NCBI GenBank assembly: GCA_000717735.1
Contig: JOBE01000040.1
Location: 4,191-68,190, forward strand
DNA length: 64,000 bases
Reading direction: 5' to 3'
Source: Streptomyces griseoluteus
GTDB taxonomy: Bacteria > Actinomycetota > Actinomycetes > Streptomycetales > Streptomycetaceae
The position numbers and the translations under genes were made by a program. Under the pieces are notes generated by a model, which saw only the letters and a list, made by a program, of their open reading frames with translations, ran no database searches and was not told the origin of the DNA. Shown in pieces: positions 1 through 8,468 of this stretch (its first letter is position 1; each line of letters begins with the position of its first letter).

Positions 1-462
1 CGGGGATGGTCGGAGCACTGGGCGGAGGCCCGATCGACCTCAACGGCACTGGCCCGACTGGGCGATCCGCAACCGCTTCTGGACTTCATCGAACGCTCTT
101 TGTCCGGCGACGACACGGCTGAGGCGGCGAACCTCAACTACTGGGCTTACTGGCTGGGCGGCGTACGGCTTCCCCAGTCCGATGACCGGTTCATGCAGGA
201 CCGGGAGCTAACCGGCTGGGACCCCATCACCCTGTTACGTGGGCTCACGTACGGGATGCATCACGCCCCGGGTTACGTCGACTTGTACGCACACACCCTG
301 TGGGCACTGTTGGCCGCCCACCCGTGGCTTCCCCAGGCGTCACCACGACTTGCACACGACCTGACGCAGCGCACGAGCCAGTTGTTGGACGAGGGTGTCG
401 CTTCCGGAAGGGCCCGTCACGAACTCGGCACCGTGCATTACGTTTTGCGTGATCGCACCTGA
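1..462 (+). CDS. HTH-type regulator, C-terminal part only
   Basis: The reading frame is open from base 1, so this is the 3' part of a gene that begins outside the window; about 153 codons are visible. The visible part is helical and contains the NYWAYWLG stretch that I associate with the C-terminal domain of Streptomyces XRE-type regulators lying just before HD-domain genes. No DNA-binding domain is in view, so the call rests on that motif and the neighbour. Bases 235-237 are an in-frame TTA codon, rare in Streptomyces and read by the developmental bldA tRNA. The next gene starts 17 bp downstream, suggesting one transcript. Confidence 0.55.
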   Translation, partial: RGWSEHWAEARSTSTALARLGDPQPLLDFIERSLSGDDTAEAANLNYWAYWLGGVRLPQSDDRFMQDRELTGWDPITLLRGLTYGMHHAPGYVDLYAHTLWALLAAHPWLPQASPRLAHDLTQRTSQLLDEGVASGRARHELGTVHYVLRDRT

Positions 463-479
463 GAACCGGAGGTCACCAC

Positions 480-1058
480 ATGGCAGACGAGACGGCGAAC
501 GCCCAGGGCACGGCCGGATTCATCTTCGAGATGGGCGTGCTCAAGAACGCCAAGCGGACCGGATGGTGGTTCACCGGGAACAACAACCCCGAGTCGATCG
601 CCGAGCACTCGTTCCGCGTCGGCGTCATCGGTGCCGTACTGGCCATGATGGAGGGTGTGGACCCGGCCAAGGTCGCCTTGATGTGCCTGTTCCACGACAC
701 ACAGGAGACCCGGATCGGGGACATCCCGCACATCGGGCGCCGGTACATCGACGCCGCCACGAATCAGACGGTCACCGCGGATCAGGTTGCCGCCGCGCAC
801 CCGGCGGTGAAGGCCGGGGTGCAGCGTGTCGTGGAGGAGTACGAGGCCAATGACACGCCTGAGGCGATCGTGGCCAAGGACGCGGACAAGCTGGAGTGCC
901 TCGTGCAGGCCGTGGAGTACCGGGCTCAGGGCAACACGCTGGTCCAGGACTGGATCGACACGTCCCTCAATAGCCTCAAGACGGCGTCGGCGCAGGCTCT
1001 CGCCGAGGCTGCACTCACCATGTCACCGCTGGAATGGCGGAAGACCTTCCTGAGCTGA
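480..1058 (+). CDS. HD-domain hydrolase (YfbR-like)
   Basis: 192-aa cytosolic protein of the HD phosphohydrolase superfamily. His43 in the AEHSFRV stretch, the His72-Asp73 pair in LFHDTQETRIGD and a later Asp in AKDADKLE are the expected metal ligands. The layout fits the YfbR-like 5'-deoxynucleotidase group, which removes phosphate from deoxynucleoside monophosphates, but the substrate cannot be read from sequence. The ATG follows a GGAGG site at about 467-472. It lies 17 bp after the partial HTH regulator, a pairing that points to co-transcription. Confidence 0.8.
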   Translation: MADETANAQGTAGFIFEMGVLKNAKRTGWWFTGNNNPESIAEHSFRVGVIGAVLAMMEGVDPAKVALMCLFHDTQETRIGDIPHIGRRYIDAATNQTVTADQVAAAHPAVKAGVQRVVEEYEANDTPEAIVAKDADKLECLVQAVEYRAQGNTLVQDWIDTSLNSLKTASAQALAEAALTMSPLEWRKTFLS

Positions 1059-1366
1059 CGGGCGTCCCGGCCGGGGTTCGGTGGGTGGGCGTTTCTGGTG
1101 GGTGTCGGGCGCGGCCGCCCTCTTTCCGAGTGTGGCGGCCTCCGCCGCCGCGTCAAGGGCGCTCCCTGCGGTCGCGTCGGCTGCGCCGATGGGCTGCGGC
1201 CACCCTTGACCCGGCGGCGGAGGCCGCCTTTTCACGCTCGGAGGGCGGTCCCACCCGAGGTCCACCGGACACGGCCACCCCAAGGACCCGCCCCTTGCCG
1301 GTCACGCCTTGCGACTCGTGACCGTCGCCGGGCCGGGCCCGTTCGTCTCCGCGTCGCCGCCGATTC
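1059..1366. repeat. Intergenic region with large imperfect palindrome
   Basis: No gene seen. A 28-bp inverted repeat (left arm 1134-1161, right arm 1201-1228) matches at 26 of 28 positions around a 39-base loop. Homology continues outward with short gaps to about 1113 and 1249 (CCGCCCT...CGAG paired with CTCGG...AGGGCGG). The compensating sequence and the absence of a T-tract suggest a dispersed intergenic palindrome or large hairpin rather than a simple terminator, although it lies 3' of the HD-hydrolase gene. Confidence 0.6.
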
Positions 1367-1984
1367 CTAGCCCGGCGTCGGGTTGCTGCGCAGCTTGCGC
1401 AGTTCTCGGCGGCTGGGATGGCGGATGACCACTCCTCCCGCGCCGCCGGACCCGGTGAGCCGGATCAGCGGCGCTCCCGGGAGTCGGTCGGGAGTGGTCT
1501 TGTCCGTCAGGCCGCCGACGCCGGGATCCATGCCGCTGGTCTCCGCGGTCCAGCCGTCGGGGATGACGATCGTGACACCAGATGTCTCCCCGTACGCCTC
1601 CACCGCGACCTCATTGAGGCGGCATTCAACGCGGGTGAAGTCGATCTTCACGCCCCCCACGCCTCCGTGAGCGATCACGTGCCCGGGAACCTCCCAGCGC
1701 CCGGGGCCTCGAGACGCGCCATACATGCCGCCCTTGAGTACCAGCGGCAACTGGCTCCCAGCGGAATTCAGCCTCGGCAAGTCGGCGGTCAGGACGGCCA
1801 GCTCGGCCTGAGTCTTCGACGTCAGCGCCTGCTCCAGGCGCGCATCCAGCTCATCGAGATCGATTCGTCCCTCGGCTGCCGCATCACGCAGCTGCTCCAC
1901 AACTGCTTCACGGTCATCATGGGAGGCGCGGAGCTCGCCTGATGGGGCAGGGCGCGCAGAGGGTTCCGGAGGCTGGGCGGTCAT
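1367..1984 (-). CDS. DUF1707 (SHOCT-like) domain protein
   Basis: 205-aa protein. Residues about 18-65 form the DUF1707 module (ASHDDREAVVEQLRDA followed by LDELDARLEQAL), common in actinobacterial proteins of unknown function that often carry a membrane or cell-wall-active C-terminal part. Here the C-terminal half is a soluble beta-rich DUF2154/LiaF-like segment with no membrane helix. I chose the ATG at 1984. It has no Shine-Dalgarno site, but a TATCCT box (1997-1992) sits 7 bp upstream, which would make the mRNA leaderless. Function unknown. Confidence 0.75.
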   Translation of the reverse strand: MTAQPPEPSARPAPSGELRASHDDREAVVEQLRDAAAEGRIDLDELDARLEQALTSKTQAELAVLTADLPRLNSAGSQLPLVLKGGMYGASRGPGRWEVPGHVIAHGGVGGVKIDFTRVECRLNEVAVEAYGETSGVTIVIPDGWTAETSGMDPGVGGLTDKTTPDRLPGAPLIRLTGSGGAGGVVIRHPSRRELRKLRSNPTPG

Positions 1985-2038
1985 GATCGCAAGGATAAGC
2001 AGTCGGCGGACCGGGCGGGCCGCGACTGACCATCTCAA

Positions 2039-2400
2039 AAACGGCCTGGTACTGCGGAGTTGTCTACCTGTTCCCCTCCACCAGGAGTCACCGGCGGGGC
2101 CGAAGGCCGGCTACTTCGCCTCCCGGGGCCGCTGAGCCGGGGCCGGGCCGCCCCCTTCGACTTCGGCGCACCCCGAGCCGGTCGAGACCGGCCCACTCGT
2201 CCCGGCCGCGAACCGGCCGCTGCGACTTCGTGCGGCAAAGCGGCCGCGGCTACCTCCTCGGTGGCTACCCGCCCGCAGCGGCTTGTCGATCAGGAGGGCT
2301 TCCGCGCGCGCCGCCACGCCGATCGTCGCGCTCCGGGGCGGCAGACTGGGGACACGTAACCGATCATCGGGAAGGTAAGGGGCCGACCCCTGACTGGGCA
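2039..2400. other. Intergenic region, no gene seen
   Basis: About 360 bp between the DUF1707 gene and the hutH promoter. Short open frames exist on both strands, but none has a ribosome site or recognisable product. The stretch has many short CCGG/GGCC-rich inverted repeats, for example around 2133-2153 and 2205-2252, and could be a degenerate repeat or gene remnant. Confidence 0.4.
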
Positions 2401-2445
2401 GTGACAAAGTCACCTAGTGACAGGTCGGTCTTCAGTCCGTAGGCT
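2401..2445 (+). promoter_or_regulatory. hutH promoter with palindromic operator
   Basis: A -35 box GTGACA (2417-2422), a 17-bp spacer and a -10 box TAGGCT (2440-2445) end 7 bp before the hutH ATG, as expected for a vegetative promoter giving a leaderless mRNA. Immediately upstream, GTGACAAAGTCAC (2401-2413) is an inverted repeat with 5-bp arms. Its left half GTGACA recurs as the -35 box 16 bp later. This looks like a repressor site, possibly for histidine-responsive control; the regulator is unknown. Confidence 0.6.
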
Positions 2446-2452
2446 GCTGAAT

Positions 2453-4000
2453 ATGGATATGCAGACAGTCGTCCTCGGCACGTCCGGCACGACCCCGCAG
2501 GACGTCATCGACGTCGCCCGCCACGGTGCCCGCGTCGAGCTGTCGAACGAGGCCGTCCAGGCGCTCGCCGCCGCCCGGAACGTCATCGACGCGCTCGCCG
2601 CCAAGCCCGAGCCCGTCTACGGGGTCTCCACCGGCTTCGGCGCGCTCGCCACCCGGCACATCAGCCACGAACTCCGCGCCCAGCTCCAGCGCAACATCGT
2701 GCGCTCACACGCCGCCGGCATGGGCCCGCGAGTCGAGCGCGAGGTCGTGCGCGCCCTGATGTTCCTGCGGCTCAAGACCGTCGCCTCCGGCCACACCGGC
2801 GTCCGCCCCGAGGTCGCGCAGACCATGGCCGACGTCCTCAACGCCGGCATCACCCCGGTCGTGCACGAGTACGGCTCCCTCGGCTGCTCCGGCGATCTCG
2901 CACCGCTCTCCCACTGCGCGCTCGCCCTCATGGGCGAAGGCGACGCCGAGGGCCCCGACGGCGTCCTGAAGCCCGCCGGCGAGCTGCTCGCCGCCCACGG
3001 CATCGCGCCCGTCGAGCTCAAGGAGAAGGAGGGCCTCGCCCTCCTCAACGGCACCGACGGCATGCTCGGCATGCTGATCATGGCCCTCGCCGACCTCGAC
3101 ACCCTCTACAAGTCGGCCGACATCACTGCCGCGCTCTCCCTCGAAGCCCTCCTCGGCACCGAGAAGGTCCTCGAGCCCGAGCTGCACGCCATCCGCCCGC
3201 ACCCCGGGCAGGCCGCCTCCGCCGCCAACATGCTGGCCGTGCTCAAGGGCTCCGGCCTCACGGGCCACGCCCAGGCCGGCGAGGCCCCCCGCGTCCAGGA
3301 CGCCTACTCGGTGCGCTGCGCCCCGCAGGTCGCAGGCGCCGGCCGCGACACCATGGCGCACGCCCGTCTCGTCGCCGAGCGCGAGCTCGCCGCCGCCGTC
3401 GACAACCCGGTCGTCCTCGCCGACGGCCAGGTCCGCTCCAACGGCAACTTCCACGGCGCCCCGGTCGCGTACGTCCTCGACTTCCTCGCCATCGCCGCCG
3501 CCGACCTCGGCTCCATCGCCGAGCGCCGCACCGACCGGCTCCTCGACAAGAACCGCTCGCACGGCCTGCCGCCCTTCCTCGCCGAGGATGCCGGCGTCGA
3601 CTCGGGCCTCATGATCGCCCAGTACACGCAGGCCGCCCTGGTCAGCGAGATGAAGCGGCTCGCCGTCCCGGCCTCCGCCGACTCCATCCCGTCCTCCGCG
3701 ATGCAGGAGGACCACGTCTCCATGGGCTGGTCCGCCGCCCGCAAGCTGCGCACCGCGATCGGCAACCTCAACCGGATCATCGCGGTCGAGCTGTACGCCG
3801 CCACCCGCGGTGTCGAGCTCCGCGAGGGCCTCACCCCGGCCCCCGCCTCGCAGGCCGCCATCGACGCGCTGCGCGCGGCCGGCGTCGAGGGCCCCGGTCC
3901 CGACCGGTTCCTCGCCCCCGACCTGGCCGCCGCCGACACCTTCGTACGGGAAGGGAAGCTGGTCGCCGCAGTGGAGCCGGTCACCGGCCCGCTTGCCTGA
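2453..4000 (+). CDS. hutH: Histidine ammonia-lyase
   Basis: 515-aa cytosolic lyase that deaminates L-histidine to urocanate, the first step of histidine use. The N-terminal YGVSTGFG motif, the MIO region at residues 145-147 and the conserved NGNFHG, SMQEDHVSMG and MIAQYTQAALVSE stretches identify the family, and the length is typical. The MIO triad reads Cys-Ser-Gly (GSLGCSGDLAPLSH) rather than Ala-Ser-Gly; I recall the same in other Streptomyces histidases. I chose ATG 2453 because it sits 7 bp after a good -10 box. Other hut genes are not adjacent, as is usual in Streptomyces. Confidence 0.95.
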   Translation: MDMQTVVLGTSGTTPQDVIDVARHGARVELSNEAVQALAAARNVIDALAAKPEPVYGVSTGFGALATRHISHELRAQLQRNIVRSHAAGMGPRVEREVVRALMFLRLKTVASGHTGVRPEVAQTMADVLNAGITPVVHEYGSLGCSGDLAPLSHCALALMGEGDAEGPDGVLKPAGELLAAHGIAPVELKEKEGLALLNGTDGMLGMLIMALADLDTLYKSADITAALSLEALLGTEKVLEPELHAIRPHPGQAASAANMLAVLKGSGLTGHAQAGEAPRVQDAYSVRCAPQVAGAGRDTMAHARLVAERELAAAVDNPVVLADGQVRSNGNFHGAPVAYVLDFLAIAAADLGSIAERRTDRLLDKNRSHGLPPFLAEDAGVDSGLMIAQYTQAALVSEMKRLAVPASADSIPSSAMQEDHVSMGWSAARKLRTAIGNLNRIIAVELYAATRGVELREGLTPAPASQAAIDALRAAGVEGPGPDRFLAPDLAAADTFVREGKLVAAVEPVTGPLA

Positions 4001-4018
4001 CGGCCCGTCAACGCTAAG

Positions 4019-4045
4019 GGCCCGCCCGGTCACCCCGGGCGGGCC
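4019..4045 (+). terminator. hutH terminator hairpin
   Basis: GGCCCGCCCGG (4019-4029) pairs perfectly with CCGGGCGGGCC (4035-4045) across a 5-base loop, 19 bp after the hutH stop. It probably also serves the convergent gene ending at 4106. Confidence 0.75.
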
Positions 4046-4105
4046 GTTCCGTCGCGGCACGGGCCCTTCCGTCGTGTGACGGGCGCTTCCGTCGTGTGGG
4101 GCCGC

Positions 4106-4378
4106 TCAGGCCGCCCGGCCCCGGCGCTGCAGTGCGAGCGCCACGAAGCCCGCGCCGACCCCGAGGAACCCCGTCCCGCCCAACAGGTACGGCGTGGTGC
4201 CCAGGTTTCCGGTCTCCGCCAGGCCGTCGTCGTCCGCGGCGGCGGGACCGTCCTGGGTCACCCCGATCCGAGCCCCGCCCCCCTCGTCGGTGGCGTTCGC
4301 GGACGGCACGAACCACAGGGCGCACAGCAACGTGCCCGCGGCGATGGCGGTCAGCAGTGGGCGTGGGGCGGCGGACAC
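4106..4378 (-). CDS. Small LAETG sortase-anchored surface protein
   Basis: 90-aa precursor. Residues 1-29 form a Sec signal ending in SANA. Residues 53-57 are LAETG, followed by a hydrophobic helix and the RRGR basic tail, which is the layout of a class-E sortase substrate (LAXTG), the type used for long chaplins in Streptomyces. Only about 25 residues would remain outside the wall, so this is a very short displayed peptide of unknown role. The GTG start follows an AGGGGG stretch about 12 nt upstream. It converges with hutH. Confidence 0.7.
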   Translation of the reverse strand: MSAAPRPLLTAIAAGTLLCALWFVPSANATDEGGGARIGVTQDGPAAADDDGLAETGNLGTTPYLLGGTGFLGVGAGFVALALQRRGRAA

Positions 4379-4489
4379 GGAAATTTCGATCCCCCTTGCG
4401 GAAACCGCGAATTGGTCGGTGCGCCGATGCTAATGAACACAGCGGGTCGCGGGAAAGCCGAGGCCCCCCGGCCCCTTACGCTCCGACCC

Positions 4490-4867
4490 ATGAGTACTTC
4501 TGAGACAGCACGCTATGTACGCCTTCGCGTCGATGTGGTTCTGGAGGTCGACGGACCGGCCGAGCTCGCCGAGGCCGCCGAAGCCCGGATCGGCGCCGAC
4601 GAGTTCATGCCCGAGGAGGAGCGCGTGCCCGCCCGCGCCGTCGTCCGCGAGGACAGCGCCGAGGCCCTCGCCTACCTCATCGAGCCCTTCGACCTCATCC
4701 GCGACGTCCCCGGCATCGACATGGTCCAGGCCTCCTGGAGCAGCGAGGAGGTCGAGTACGACCCCGATGCGCTGGAGTGGGACCTCGACGAGGAAGATGG
4801 GGACGCGGAGGACGCCGAATACGCGGAATCCGCAGGGGAAACGGATGACGACGACGCCCGGTCGTAG
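4490..4867 (+). CDS. Hypothetical protein with acidic tail
   Basis: 125-aa protein, not recognised. Residues 1-90 look like a compact alpha/beta fold and the last 35 residues are almost all Asp, Glu, Ala and Ser. No signal peptide or membrane segment. The ATG has no Shine-Dalgarno site, but TACGCT (4477-4482) lies 7 bp upstream, suggesting a leaderless mRNA. From memory, a similar small gene sits between hutH and the L,D-transpeptidase gene in other Streptomyces, so it is probably a conserved hypothetical. Confidence 0.7.
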   Translation: MSTSETARYVRLRVDVVLEVDGPAELAEAAEARIGADEFMPEEERVPARAVVREDSAEALAYLIEPFDLIRDVPGIDMVQASWSSEEVEYDPDALEWDLDEEDGDAEDAEYAESAGETDDDDARS

Positions 4868-4911
4868 GGGCGAGCGCCACCGGCCGTGAGGCCGGAGGGC
4901 GCCCTGCCCGG

Positions 4912-4941
4912 AGGCCTCGGGACACCGTCCCGGGGCCTTTT
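4912..4941 (+). terminator. Rho-independent-type terminator
   Basis: Stem AGGCCTCGGGAC (4912-4923) pairs with GTCCCGGGGCCT (4927-4938) with one G-T wobble and a 3-base loop, followed by TTTT. It lies 45 bp after the stop of the acidic-tail protein gene. Confidence 0.8.
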
Positions 4942-5071
4942 GCCTGGCCCGGGGAACCGGACGCACCGCCCGTGCGTGTCGATCAGTGGCGTTCCCCACA
5001 ATCCGTCCCGTTCCGGAACCGGACGGGGTGTCGTGGGTATTTAGGTAAGCGTTGGGCAGGAATCGGCGACG

Positions 5072-6340
5072 ATGGAGATGCGTGTGATGACGGACGGCAA
5101 GCGCCGCAGGAGCCTGGCGGTCGCGGCCGCGGTGCTCGGCGGCGTAATGGTGCTCTCGGCGTGCAACGGCGACGACGGCGGCAGCGCTTCCGGATCCGCG
5201 ACCCCACCGTCCCAGGCACAGGTCGACGAGGCGGCCGAGGCGGCCAAGACCTCCACGGCGCAGATCACGATCTCGCCCAAGACCGGCACGCAGAACGCGT
5301 CCATCAACAAGGACGCCAAGGTCACCGTCGCCGAGGGCAAGCTCACCGAGGTCACCATGACCTCCGCCGAGGGCACCGTGGTCAAGGGCGAGATAGCGGC
5401 CGACGGCCTCAGCTGGAAGCCGACCGAGCAGCTGGAGCGGGCCACGGTCTACAAGATCGCCGCCACCGCCACGGACGCGGCCGGCCTGGAGGCCCACGAG
5501 AACTCCTCGTTCACCACCGTCTCCAAGGCCAACAGCTTCATCGGCAACTTCACGCCCGAGGACGGCTCGACCGTCGGCGTCGGCATGCCGGTCTCGATCA
5601 CCTTCAACAAGGCGATCACCGACAAGGCGGCTGTCCAGGGCGGCATCACCGTCTCGTCCAGCAGCGGCCAGGAGGTCGTCGGGCACTGGTTCAACTCCCA
5701 GCGCCTCGACTTCCGCCCCGACGACTACTGGGCCGAGGGCTCGACCGTCACCCTCAAGCTGGAGCTCGACGGGGTCGAGGGCGCCGACGGCGTCTTCGGC
5801 GTCCAGCAGAAGACCGTCACCTTCAAGATCGGCCGCAACCAGGTCTCCACCGTCGACGTCGCCACCAAGACCATGACGGTCACCCAGGACGGCAAGACGA
5901 TCAAGACCATCCCGATCTCCGCCGGCTCCCCCGAGAACCCGACCTACAACGGTCAGATGGTGATCTCCGAGAAGTTCAAGGAGACCCGGATGAACGGCGC
6001 CACCGTCGGCTTCACCGACTCCGACGGCAAGGGCGAGTACGACATCAAGGACGTGCCGCACGCCATGCGCCTGTCCACGTCGGGCACCTTCATCCACGGC
6101 AACTACTGGGGCCCGGACTCGATCTTCGGCTCCTCGAACACCAGCCACGGCTGCGTGGGCCTCAACGACGTCAAGGGCGCCGGCGACCCCAACCAGACGG
6201 CGGCCTGGCTCTACGACCACTCGATCGTCGGTGACGTCGTGATCGTCAAGAACTCCAAGGACAAGACGATCGCCCCCGACAACGGCCTCAACGGCTGGAA
6301 CATGAGCTGGGCGGACTGGAAGGCCGGATCGGCAGTCTGA
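5072..6340 (+). CDS. L,D-transpeptidase lipoprotein (YkuD, Ig-like domains)
   Basis: 422-aa exported lipoprotein that should form 3-3 crosslinks in peptidoglycan. The N-terminus is basic, then hydrophobic, ending in the lipobox LSAC. Residues about 55-270 form two Ig-like domains, and the C-terminal third is the YkuD catalytic domain with SHGCVGL carrying the nucleophilic Cys (about residue 361). Three in-frame ATGs lie close together (5072, 5078, 5087). AGGAA precedes the first and GGAG precedes the third at 9 nt, so the true start may be 5087. A strong terminator follows. Confidence 0.92.
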   Translation: MEMRVMTDGKRRRSLAVAAAVLGGVMVLSACNGDDGGSASGSATPPSQAQVDEAAEAAKTSTAQITISPKTGTQNASINKDAKVTVAEGKLTEVTMTSAEGTVVKGEIAADGLSWKPTEQLERATVYKIAATATDAAGLEAHENSSFTTVSKANSFIGNFTPEDGSTVGVGMPVSITFNKAITDKAAVQGGITVSSSSGQEVVGHWFNSQRLDFRPDDYWAEGSTVTLKLELDGVEGADGVFGVQQKTVTFKIGRNQVSTVDVATKTMTVTQDGKTIKTIPISAGSPENPTYNGQMVISEKFKETRMNGATVGFTDSDGKGEYDIKDVPHAMRLSTSGTFIHGNYWGPDSIFGSSNTSHGCVGLNDVKGAGDPNQTAAWLYDHSIVGDVVIVKNSKDKTIAPDNGLNGWNMSWADWKAGSAV

Positions 6341-6350
6341 CAGCACGTGC

Positions 6351-6384
6351 GAAGGCCCCCTCCCGCTCCCGGGAGGGGGCCTTC
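6351..6384. terminator. Bidirectional terminator, perfect 15-bp stem
   Basis: Bases 6351-6365 pair perfectly with 6370-6384 across a 4-base loop (GAAGGCCCCC... arm). It lies between the convergent L,D-transpeptidase and MmyB-type regulator genes and can serve both. Confidence 0.9.
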
Positions 6385-6397
6385 CGCTACGCCGGGA

Positions 6398-7267
6398 CTA
6401 CTGCCGCAGGTCCACCGGCTCGTCGACACCCCACTGCGCGAGCAGCCGCAGCGCGTCCGCCGAGGGCGACCCCGGCTCCGCCTGGTACGTCACGAGCACC
6501 AGGTCCGGGTCCCCGCCCGCCACCTTCAGGCTCTCGTAGCCCAACGTCATCTCGCCCACCAGCGGATGCCGCAGCCGCTTCGTCCCGTGCCCCTTGTCCG
6601 CGACCGTGTGCGCCGCCCACAACGAGCGGAACTCCTCGCTCTTCACCGACAGCTCGCCGACCAGCGCAAGGAGTGCGGGATCGTCCGGATAGCAGCCCGC
6701 GTACAGCCTCAGCACGCTCACCACCTCGGTCGCCTTGCACTCCCAGTCCAGATAGAGAGAGCGTGCGTTGTCCCCGAGGAAGACGAGACGGGCCATGTTG
6801 CGCTCGTCCGGCTCCATCGTCTCGAAGTCGCCGAGCAGCGCCCGAGCCATCCGGTTCCAGGCGAGGAGGTCGAGCCGCCGGCCGATGACGAGGGCGGGGA
6901 CGCCGTCCATCGAGTCGAGCAGGTGCCGCAGACCGGGCCGCACCTGCTGCGGGCGGGCGATCGCCGCCCGCTGCTGCCTCTTCTTCGCCGTCGGCTTGGC
7001 CAGGTGCGTCAGATGCGCCCGCTCGGAGTCGCTCAGCCGCAGGGCCCGCGCGATCGCGTCCAGGACCTCCATGGACACGTTGCGCCCGTTGCCCTGTTCG
7101 AGCCGGGTGTAGTACGCCACGGACACCCCGGCCAGCTGAGCGAGCTCCTCCCGGCGCAGCCCCGGTACGCGGCGATGCCGCCCGAACTCCGGCAAACCCA
7201 CGTCCTCCGGCTTCAGCCGGGCCCGGCGCGAGCGCAGGAATTCGCTGAGTTCGGCACTGAGATCCAT
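6398..7267 (-). CDS. XRE/MmyB-type transcriptional regulator
   Basis: 289-aa regulator. The N-terminal HTH (residues about 5-85) includes [19 protein letters not shown], the hallmark of this family. The rest is the MmyB-like ligand-binding domain (residues about 105-280), thought to bind a hydrophobic small molecule. It is transcribed divergently from a zinc alcohol dehydrogenase, and regulators of this family commonly sit beside an oxidoreductase they control. An inverted repeat CCTGTTC (7306-7312) / GAACAGG (7350-7356) lies between them. GATAAT 8 bp before the ATG suggests a leaderless or near-leaderless mRNA. Confidence 0.88.
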   Translation of the reverse strand: MDLSAELSEFLRSRRARLKPEDVGLPEFGRHRRVPGLRREELAQLAGVSVAYYTRLEQGNGRNVSMEVLDAIARALRLSDSERAHLTHLAKPTAKKRQQRAAIARPQQVRPGLRHLLDSMDGVPALVIGRRLDLLAWNRMARALLGDFETMEPDERNMARLVFLGDNARSLYLDWECKATEVVSVLRLYAGCYPDDPALLALVGELSVKSEEFRSLWAAHTVADKGHGTKRLRHPLVGEMTLGYESLKVAGGDPDLVLVTYQAEPGSPSADALRLLAQWGVDEPVDLRQ

Positions 7268-7305
7268 GCGTCCCGATTATCCCAGGTCGTACGCCCGGAC
7301 GGACG

Positions 7306-7356
7306 CCTGTTCCTGTCCCTGCCAGTGGTAGGCACGCTGGACGTAGGCAGAACAGG
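7306..7356. promoter_or_regulatory. Possible operator between MmyB regulator and ADH
   Basis: CCTGTTC (7306-7312) and GAACAGG (7350-7356) are perfect 7-bp inverted copies 37 bp apart in the 128-bp divergent intergenic region. They would suit a dimeric regulator acting on both promoters. There is no direct support beyond symmetry and position. Confidence 0.35.
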
Positions 7357-7395
7357 TGGCTGGGTGATGTCCGCGTCCTCCGGCAGCCTGGGTAC

Positions 7396-8448
7396 ATGAC
7401 CACGAACGTGACCACCGTCCCCGCCTACGCCGCCCCCGCCGCCAACGCGCCCCTGGAGCGCACCACCGTGCCGCGCCGCCCCGTCGGCGAGCACGACGTC
7501 CTCATCGACATCAAGTTCTCCGGCATCTGCCACTCCGACATCCACCAGGCGAGGGACGGCTGGGGCGAGGGCATCTTCCCGATGGTCCCCGGTCACGAGA
7601 TCGCCGGAATCGTCGCCGAGGTCGGCCCGGGCGTGACGAAGTTCCAGGTCGGCGACCGGGTGGGCGTCGGCTGCTTCGTCGACTCCTGCCGCACCTGCGA
7701 GTACTGCCTCCAGGGCCTGGAGCAGTACTGCACGGGAGGCATGACCGGCACGTACAACGCCCTCGACAAGAACGGCGAGCCCACCTACGGCGGCTACGCC
7801 CGCCACATCGTCGTCGACGAGAACTACACCCTGCGCATCCCCGAGGGCATCGCCCTCGACGAGGCCGCCCCGCTGCTCTGCGCCGGCATCACCCTCTACT
7901 CGCCGCTCGCCCACTGGCAGGCCGGCCCCGGCAAGAAGGTCGCGATCGTCGGCCTCGGCGGCCTCGGCCACATGGGCGTCAAGATCGCCCACGCGCTCGG
8001 CGCGGAGGTCACCGTACTCAGCCAGTCGCTGAAGAAGCAGGAGGACGGCCTGAAGCTGGGCGCCGACCACTTCTACGCGACGAGCGACCCGGCGACCTTC
8101 ACCGAGCTCGCCGGCACCTTCGACCTGGTGATCTCCACGGTCTCCGCCCCGCTGGACTTCGGCGCCTACCTGAGCCTGGTCAAGACGGACGGCGCCCTGG
8201 TCAACGTGGGCGCCCCCGAGGAGCCCGTCGCGCTCAACCTCTTCTCCCTCATCGGCGGCCGCAAGACCCTCGCGGGCTCGATGATCGGCGGCATCGCCGA
8301 GACGCAGGAGATGCTCGACTTCTGCGCGGCGCACGGCCTCGGCGCCGAGATCGAGGTGATCGACGCCGACCGGATCAACGAGGCGTACGAGCGGGTCCTC
8401 GCGAGCGACGTCCGCTACCGCTTCGTGATCGACGCGTCGACGATCTGA
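7396..8448 (+). CDS. NAD(P)-dependent zinc alcohol dehydrogenase
   Basis: 350-aa medium-chain dehydrogenase of the cinnamyl-alcohol/YahK-like branch, likely reducing aldehydes to alcohols. Catalytic zinc ligands are in [17 protein letters not shown] and VPGHEIAG. Structural zinc is held by the Cys cluster in [17 protein letters not shown], and [11 protein letters not shown] is the Rossmann cofactor loop. Length is normal. Divergent from the MmyB-type regulator, which probably controls it. The ATG has no strong ribosome site. Confidence 0.92.
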   Translation: MTTNVTTVPAYAAPAANAPLERTTVPRRPVGEHDVLIDIKFSGICHSDIHQARDGWGEGIFPMVPGHEIAGIVAEVGPGVTKFQVGDRVGVGCFVDSCRTCEYCLQGLEQYCTGGMTGTYNALDKNGEPTYGGYARHIVVDENYTLRIPEGIALDEAAPLLCAGITLYSPLAHWQAGPGKKVAIVGLGGLGHMGVKIAHALGAEVTVLSQSLKKQEDGLKLGADHFYATSDPATFTELAGTFDLVISTVSAPLDFGAYLSLVKTDGALVNVGAPEEPVALNLFSLIGGRKTLAGSMIGGIAETQEMLDFCAAHGLGAEIEVIDADRINEAYERVLASDVRYRFVIDASTI

Positions 8449-8468
8449 GCAACCCGTACGCGACAGGT

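Noticed and set aside
395..853. Overlapping plus-strand frame across the regulator/HD junction
   Set aside because: Arg/His-rich frame in another register of the HD hydrolase gene, which has the conserved metal ligands and ribosome site.
4430..6346. 638-codon minus-strand frame over the L,D-transpeptidase gene
   Set aside because: Shadow of a lipoprotein gene with lipobox and the SHGCVGL catalytic motif; Val/Gly/Asp-rich antisense composition.
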